A program made the position numbers and the translations under genes. Positions 57,721-64,000 of a stretch of DNA of 64,000 bases are shown piece after piece (position 1 is the stretch's first letter; each line of letters begins with the position of its first letter). The notes under the pieces were generated by a model. It saw nothing but the letters and a program-made list of their open reading frames with translations. It made no database searches and was not told the origin of the DNA. Origin of the DNA: Saccopteryx bilineata (lineage: Eukaryota > Chordata > Mammalia > Chiroptera > Emballonuridae); contig NC_089492.1 in NCBI RefSeq assembly GCF_036850765.1, positions 106,163,022-106,227,021 on the forward strand. Reading direction: 5' to 3'.

Positions 57721-58122
57721 TCTTTTTATATACTTATTTGTCATCTGTATGTTTTCTTTGTTTAGGCTGTTGTTAAGAACTTTGATTGATTTTATTAATT
57801 GGACTGTTCTCTTGTTGTTAAATTTAAAGATTTCTTTTAAACTTTTTTTTATCACTTCTTTATCAGATGTCCTGTGCAAACATATTTATTTCCAATTTGT
57901 GGCTTGTCTTCTTATACTCTTGACATTGTCTTTTACAGAACAGAATTGTTAAAATTTACTGAAGTTCAGATTAGATTATCAATTATTTATATAATAGATT
58001 ATGACTTTGGTGTTATAGTTAGAAAGCCATTGTTTTATAAAATTTTTAGTAAAGTCTCCTCTTTGATTTTTGGTAATAGTAATTTATTTCCTCTTATTTT
58101 ATTAATTAGTTTTGGCTAGAGC

Positions 58123-58337
58123 AGTGTTTTTCAAACTCATATCTGTGGGTTAATCTACCAGAGATTGTTTGCTGGTCTGCAAAACATTTAACTATCTTGA
58201 TGTTGTATGAAGATTATAGACCCAATGATCTTAGTTGAATTTGCTTATGCACAAGGTGATTTCTGCTTCAGTGGTGCCTGAAATAATTCTATTTTTACCA
58301 GTCCTCATTAGGTAAGAAGGTTATCAATTTATTTTCA
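58123..58337. other. short intergenic stretch, possibly an old hAT remnant
   Basis: It starts CAGTGTTTTTCAAACTC, which looks like a Charlie-type terminal repeat, but I cannot find the other end. Confidence 0.3.
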
Positions 58338-59795
58338 ATTATTAGCTTTTGGGGTTTTTTTATTGATTTTAATTTATTGTGTTTACATAGATTCTAATGT
58401 TGCCCCGAATGCTTCCCCCCCGCCCCCATATTCCCCTCAACATCTCTCGTGACCCCCTCCACATAGTCCTTCAGGTTTATCCCATCCTAACATCCCCTTT
58501 CCCTCTGGTCCCTTTCATCTCTCCTTTGTCTCAATTCCGTTCCTCAGTTCACATTGTTCATTGAATTCCTCAAATGAGTGAGGACATATGATATTTTTCT
58601 TTTTCTGCCTGGCTTATTTCACTTAACATAATAGTTTCCATGTCCATCCATGTTGTCATAAAAGGTAAGATTTCTGTCTTTTTCATGGCCCCATAGTATT
58701 CCAGTGTATATATATACCATTGCTTTTTAATCCTCTCGTTCACTGACGGACACTTGGACTATTTACAGATCCTTGCTATTGTGAACAATGTTGCCATAAA
58801 CATGGGGGTGCATTTCTTCTTTTGAATCAGTGATATAGTGTTCTTGGGGCATATTCCTAAAAGTGGGATAGCTGGATCAAAAGGCAGTCTGATTTATAAT
58901 TTTTTGAGGAATCTCCATACTGTTTCCCACAGTGGCTGCACCAGTCTGCATTCCCACTAGCAGTGCAGGAAGGTCCCCTTTTCTCCACATCCTCGCCAGC
59001 ACTTATTCTATGTTGTTCTGTTGATGAGCGCCATTCTGACTGGTGGGAGGTGATATCTCATTGTGGTTTTAATTTGCATTTCTCTAATGATTAGTGATGT
59101 TGAATATTTTTTCATCTGCCTATTGGCCATCTGTAAGTCCTCTTTGAAGAAGTGTCTGCTCATTTCTTTTGCCCATTTTTGATTGGATTGTTTATCTTCC
59201 TGCTGTTGAGTTTTACAAGTTCTTTATAAATTTTGGTTATTAACCCCTTATCAGACCTATTGTCAAATATGTTCTCCCATTGTGTAGTTTATCTTTTTAC
59301 TCTATTCTTATTGTCTTTAGCTGTGCAAAAGCTTTTTAGTTTGATATAGTCCCATTTGTTTATCCTGTCTTTTATTTCCCTTGCCCATGGAGATAAATCA
59401 GCAAATATATTGTTGCGAGAGATGTTGGAGAGCTTACTGCCTATGTTTTCTTCTAAGATGCTTATGGTTTCATGGCTTATATTTAAGTCTTTTATCCATT
59501 TTGAGTTTATTTTTGTGAATGGTGTAACTGGGTGGACTAGTTTTATTTTTTGCACGTAGCTGTCAAATTTTCCCAAAACCATTTGTTGAAGAGTCTGTCT
59601 TTACTCCATTGTATGCTCTTAGCTCCTTTGTCAAATATCAGTTGTCCATAAAGGTGTGGGTTTATTTCCAGGTTCTATGTTCTGTTCCATTGATCTATTT
59701 GCCTGTTCTTATGCCAGTACCAAGCTGTTTTGAGTACAATGGCCTTGTAGTATAACTTGATATCAGGAAGTGTGATACCTTCCACTTTATTCTTT

Positions 59796-59877
59796 CTTTT
59801 ATAGATTGCTGAGGCTGTTTGTGTTCTTTTTTGGTTCTTTTATAGATTGCTGAGGCTGTTTGTGTTCTTTTTTGGTT
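59796..59877. repeat. perfect 41-bp tandem duplication in L1 remnant
   Basis: 59796-59836 and 59837-59877 are identical, starting CTTTTATAGATTGCTGAGG. The duplication ends three bases before the mariner-derived sequence. Confidence 0.95.
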
Positions 59878-59879
59878 CT

Positions 59880-60328
59880 GCAATCTCCGATGTTGTCAGA
59901 AAAGGATCTTGCTCCAACATGGTCTTAACAACATCATCATTGATCAAAGATGGTTGCCCAGAATGTGGCTTATCAGAAAGGTCGAAATCACCTGTTTCTA
60001 ATTTTTCGAACCATCTTCTGCATGTCCTATCAGAAACTGTACCTTCACCAAACACTTTCAATAAATTTCTACATGCTTCTGTAGCATTTCTTCTTTGTTG
60101 AAATTCATATACAATACAGTGGCGTAAATGAACTTTATCAGTAGCCATGGGTACACTATCACTTCACACATAAGACTAACGTGAATCAACTTTGTTTTAG
60201 TTAATTTGCTACGTCAGTATTTATACATTAAGTGATAAAAATAGAGAGGCACACATGTACCAAATAAACATGTGCTTACATGTCAAAACTTGTTGTGATA
60301 GAAACGGACAGAACTTTCTGGTAGACCT
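59880..60328 (-). pseudogene. truncated mariner transposon with transposase N-terminus
   Basis: On the minus strand the element begins at 60328 with the terminal repeat AGGTCTACCAGAAAGTTCTG, next to TA (60329-60330). The transposase frame starts at ATG 60148 and keeps about 90 residues: the paired helix-turn-helix DNA-binding domain (NATEACRNLLKVFGEG, TCRRWFEKLETGDFD, SGQPSLINDDVV, DPFLTTSEIAE). This motif order is that of mariner/SETMAR-like transposases. It is cut off at about 59880, before the catalytic DD34D part, and runs straight into L1 sequence. The stretch 60149-60328 is the untranslated leader. Confidence 0.92.
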
Positions 60329-62099
60329 TATATTTTTTTGAGGATTTTAGCATCTAGATTCATCAAGGATATTGGCCTATAATTTTCTTTCTTTGTGTTG
60401 TCTTTGCCTGGTTTTGAAATTGGAATTATGCTCACCTCATAAAAGGAGTTAGGAATTCTTTCTTCCTCTTGAATTTTCTGAAATAGCTTGAGAAGGATAA
60501 GAGTTAGTTCTTCTTTGAATATTTGGTAGAATTCACTTGTGAAGCCATTGGGCCCCAGGCTTTTGTTTGTTGGGAGTTTTTTGATAACTGTTTTGATCTC
60601 ATTTGTTGTAATTGGTCTGTTTAGGTTTTCTGATTCTTCCAGATTGATTTTTAAAATATTATATGTTTCAAAGAATATGTCTATTTCATCTAGGTTGTCT
60701 AATATTTTGGGATACAGTTCTTCTTACAATCCTTTGTATTTCTGTTGTGTCAGTTGTTATTTCTCCACTCTCTTTTCTAATTTTATTTATTTGAGTCTTC
60801 TCTCTTTTTTTCTTGGTGAGTGTGGTTAAAGATTCATCAATCTTGTTTAACTTTTCAAAGAACCAGTTCTTTGTTTCTTTGATCAGCTGTATTGTTCCTT
60901 TAGCCTCTATGTCATTTATTTCTGCTCTGATTTTTATTATTTTCTTCCTTCTATTACCTCTGTGCTTTACTTGCTGTTCTTTTTCTAGTTCTTTTAGATG
61001 TAGGATTAGGTTGTTTATTTGAGCTTTTTCTAGTTTCTTAAGGTCTGCCTGTAATGCTATGAACTTCTCTCTCAGTACTGCTTTTGCTGTGTCCCATAAT
61101 TTTGAGTTGTTGTATGCTCATTATCATTCGTTTCTAGGAATATTTTTATTTCTTCTTTGATCTCATTGTTAACTCATTCATTATTTAATAACATGCTTAG
61201 TTTCCCAGTGTTTGAGTATTTTTTAGTTTTTCTGTTATGGTTGATTTTTAGTTTCTTGCCATTGTGATCAGAGAATATGATTGATATGATTTCAATCTTC
61301 TTAAATTTATTGAGACTGCTTTTGTGCCCAAACTTTTGGTCTATCCCAGAGAATGTACCATGAGCACTTGAAAAGAATGTATATTCTGCTACTTTAGGGT
61401 GAAAGGTTATGAAGATATCTATTAAATCGAGTTGATCTAGTTTGTACTTTAAGTTTGCTATTTCTTTGTTAATTTTCTTTCTTGAAGATCTATCTAGTGA
61501 TGTCAGTGGGGTATTGAAATCCACTACAATTATAGTATTGCTGTTGATCTCGCCCTTTATATTCTTCATTAAATATATAAAGTCTGCTTTATATATTAAG
61601 GTGCTCCTATATTAGGTGCATAGATATTAATAATGGTTATATTTTCCTGTTGGATGGTTCCCTTTATCATTATATAGTAACCTTCTTTATCTCTTACTAT
61701 AGTCTTTGTTTTAAAGTCCATTTTGTCTGATATAAAAGTATTGCTACCCTACTTTTTTTTCATTTCCATTTGCATGAAATATTTTTTTCATCCTATTACT
61801 GTCAGTCAATGTGCATCTTTTGTTTTAAGGTGTATCTCTTGTAGACAGCATATGTATGGGTCCTGTTTTCTTATCTATGCAGCTACCCTATGCCTTTGGT
61901 TGGATCATTTAATCCATTTATATTTAAGATTATTATTGACATGTAGTTGTTTATTGCCATTTTATTCCTTAAAGCTGTATCCCTCTTTTGGTATATTCTT
62001 TTCCCCCTTTGATCTGTTTACAACAAGACCCTTAACATTTCTTGCAGCATTGGTTTGGTTATAATAAATTGCTTGAGTTTTTTGTTTGTTTGTTTTGGG

Positions 62100-62850
62100 T
62101 TTTGTTTTCTGGGAAGATTTTTATTTATCCTTTAATTTTAAATGATAGCCTTGCTGGATAATGTAGTCTTGGTTGTAGGCTCTTGTTTGGCATTACTTTG
62201 AATATTTCTTTCCATTCCCTTCTGGCCTCAGGTATTTCTGTTGAGAAGTTGGATGTCATCCTTATGGGGGCTCCTTTGTAGGTGTAACCTTTTTTTCTCT
62301 AGCAGTTTTTAATATTTTCTCTTTATCACTTAGCTTTGGTATTTTGATTATGATGTGTCTTGGTGTAGATTTCTTTGGGTTTTTTTTTAATGGAATTCTC
62401 TGTGCTTCTTGAATTTGAGTGACTTTTTCCTTCATCAATTTAGGAAAGTTTTCAGCTATGATTTGAACAAAGTCTCTATCCTTTGTTCTTTCTATTCTTC
62501 TTCAGGACCCCCTATGATGCGATGTTATTTCTCTTCATGTTGTCACAGAGCTCTCTGAGAGTTTCCTCAGATTTTTTAAGTCCCTTTCTTTTTGCTGCTC
62601 TGCTTTTGTGCCTTTGTTTATCTTGTCCTCTAACTCACTGATTTAATCCTCAGCTTCATCCATCATGCTTTTAATTCCTTCCATTGTGGTTTTAATTTCT
62701 GATATTGTATTTGTCATTTCTGACTGATTCTTTTTTATTATTTCAATGTTCTTTTTTATACTTGCTATTTCTTTATTTAGGTGTTTGTTATGACCATCTA
62801 TTGTTGTTCTAAGATCCTTGAGCATCCTAACAATCATTACACTGAGAAAA
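62100..62850 (-). pseudogene. ORF1: L1 ORF1 remnant
   Basis: In reverse complement the C-terminal domain is still visible near 62130-62330, and a coiled-coil piece at 62643-62837 reads HLNKEIASIKKNIEIIKKNQ. Frameshifts separate the two. The N-terminal part is absent: the element ends near 62850 in a T-rich stretch. Confidence 0.75.
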
Positions 62851-63164
62851 AGTTTTTTTTAATTTTTTTAAATTTTATGTTGCATGAGGTTTTAGAATGG
62901 TTTCTATATATTTCTACATTGCTGATTCCAAATCTGAAATCCGTATTTTGGTGCATGCTCTAGTTTTTATGCAATTTTAATTTCTTTTTATTACAGCTAA
63001 TGGCATGCATTGGTTTTTAAATTAAGTTAAAGGGCAATGACTCTTGAATTGAACATAACCACAAGACAATTAATGTTTTACAAACATCACTTTTACATAA
63101 TTGTAGTTGTTTTTAAGTGTAAAAAATTATTTTGTGATAAAATACATCCACTTATTTTGTTTTA
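62851..63164. other. AT-rich spacer between L1 remnant and cysteine-rich pseudogene
   Basis: No feature recognised. No terminal inverted repeat could be found here that would mark the start of the next element. Confidence 0.5.
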
Positions 63165-63174
63165 AGATTGAACC

Positions 63175-64000
63175 ATGGCTTCTTTGAGTAGACATAAATG
63201 TAACAATACTCCTGACACTTACTTTTATATATGTGGCTGTTACACACTTCAACATCAAAGGTGCAATATTTCATCATTTGTGACACCTGAATATATTGCC
63301 TATTTTCAAGTTCCCCTTGGTGATCAAGAAAAGAATTTGGCTCCTCATATTGTGTCATAATTGTGAAAAAATGCCTCCTGACTGGACAAAAGGAAAACGC
63401 AAAGGAATGCCTTTAGGTACACCCATGGTTTGGCATGAACCTAAAAACCACAGCAGTGACTGCTATTTCTGTCCGATCCATACAAAGGGCATCGGCAAGA
63501 AAAAAGGACATATGATCACATATCCTAATATTCCTTCAGCAATACGTCCTATCCCACACTCTGAGACACTTCCAGTTCCAGTTTTCAATGGTTTTATTTC
63601 TTCTAAGGATGAATAAAGTGAACATGGTGATCAAGTGTATTTTAAAAAGATGCATGAGGAAATGGTTGTAGAATCTGAAGGGTCTTCTTCTGATGCCAAG
63701 CAGTCATTAACCCCTCAGCAGTTTAGCCAACCCAAATTGAATGACTTAGTTAGAATGACATAAAAACTGTCCTCAACTTTCTGAAGTATTAGGAGCATAA
63801 CTGGATCATTTGTGCTTTCATAAAATGGTAAATATCCTGCTAGGACAACAGAGAGGTTTCACAAAGTATCCTTGCTTTCTGTGTTTGTGGAATAGCCAAG
63901 CTCGGGAGAAACACTGGACACAGGAGGAGTGGCTGAAACATGAAGCTCTGGAAGTAGGGATGCAAAATATTGTGAATGAACCTGTAGTTAATCGAGACAG
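63175..64000 (+). pseudogene. decayed cysteine-rich protein of an uncharacterised, probably transposon-borne family (runs off the window)
   Basis: Not a gene I can name. Four blocks read in order: (1) 63175-63350, CNNTPDTYFYICGCYTLQ ... EYIAYF ... GDQEKNLAPHI; (2) 63352-63616, CHNCEK, PMVWHEPKNHSSDCYFC, YPNIPSAIRPIPHSETLPVP; (3) 63617-63763, an acidic serine-rich linker ending LTPQQFSQPKLNDLVRMT; (4) 63801-64000, NILLGQQRGFTKYPCFLCLW, still open at the edge. The Cys/His pairs suggest zinc-binding modules. Blocks 1, 2 and 4 match, from memory, a family of uncharacterised proteins abundant in hydrozoans, arthropods and some vertebrates. Damage: a one-base gain near 63350, TAA 63614-63616, TAA 63761-63763, and a large internal loss between about 63790 and 63805. 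There are no introns between blocks 1 and 2, which fits a transposon or retrocopy. Confidence 0.6.

Larger units (their letters stand above)
55285..58122 (-). repeat. old L1 (L1M), broken by two LTRs and a SINE
   Basis: L1 ORF2 end and 3'UTR in reverse: GATATAAATGGCATATGACATTG, GTATACAATGTGATGATTTTC, GAATGTCATATAGTTAGAATC, TTTTCATGGCTTGATAACTCATTTC, TTCATTCCCATCAGCAATGAATGAG, TAATTTGCATTTCCATGATGAG, CTTATTTGTCATCTGTATG, TTTATCAGATGTCCTG. Inserted pieces are 55618-56275, 56878-57310 and 57346-57720. No coding frame survives. Confidence 0.88.
58560..62060 (-). pseudogene. ORF2: L1 ORF2 remnant, lacking the reverse transcriptase core
   Basis: Frames that can be read: 59289-59582 ([33 protein letters not shown]-terminal region), about 59700-59800 (upstream of it), and 61174-61569, the endonuclease domain (VVDFNTPLTSLDRS, YTFFSSAHGTFSGIDQ, FSDHNGKKL). 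At 60331-60480 the text reads as the start of the reverse transcriptase ([17 protein letters not shown]). The stretch that should hold the FADD motif, roughly 295 codons or 0.9 kb, is missing where the mariner fragment lies. Several stops and frame changes elsewhere; not functional. Confidence 0.88.
58338..62850 (-). mobile_element. L1: second L1, minus strand, 5'-truncated and internally deleted
   Basis: In reverse order: 3'UTR with C-rich block (58410-58430), ORF2 C-terminal half (to about 59795), a mariner fragment (59880-60328), ORF2 N-terminal half (60331-62060), inter-ORF, ORF1 C-terminal domain (about 62100-62500) and part of the ORF1 coiled coil (62643-62837). It is older than the 20.8-kb L1, having many stops and shifts. 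No target duplication found. Confidence 0.9.

Overview
The window looks like non-coding nuclear DNA of a mammal, most likely a bat, possibly of the horseshoe-bat (rhinolophoid) group. It is AT-rich and mostly composed of mammalian repeats: L1, L2, MIR, MaLR LTRs and MER-type DNA transposons. It also carries many tRNA-derived SINEs of the kinds common in bats (heads GCCTGACCAGG, CCTGACCTGTGGTGGCGCAG and CCCTGGCCGGTTGGCTCAG). The species assignment is inference from remembered SINE types. I see no host exon, tRNA, rRNA or snRNA gene I could defend; every long reading frame belongs to a mobile element.

Layout. 1-20785: old, mostly diverged sequence with SINEs, a solo LTR carrying a 5-bp target duplication (13791-14341), a MaLR LTR, and L2 fragments containing a 132-bp duplicated segment. 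20786-28812: one young, full-length L1 on the + strand (5'UTR, ORF1, ORF2, 3'UTR, poly-A and 12-bp target duplications). It is broken by a SINE, two stop codons and one single-base shift. 28813-49283: L2/MIR remains, a 131-bp mariner MITE, SINE pile-ups, a MaLR LTR plus internal fragment, and four LTR copies of one family, one of them carrying a Tigger-like element. 49284-52828: a solo LTR split by a 2.7-kb hAT transposon whose 602-residue transposase frame is interrupted by only two nonsense codons. 55285-58122: an old L1 cut up by two LTRs and a SINE. 58338-62850: a second L1 on the - strand, interrupted by a truncated mariner and missing the core of its reverse transcriptase. 63165-64000: a decayed cysteine-rich coding sequence of an unfamiliar, probably transposon-borne family, which continues past the window edge.

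The elements do not work together as a host pathway. Their value is as a nested time series: LTR, then hAT; LTR, then Tigger; L1, then SINE; L1, then mariner. The most unusual items are the cysteine-rich pseudogene at the right edge and the near-intact hAT, with its minisatellite and a probable spliced leader.
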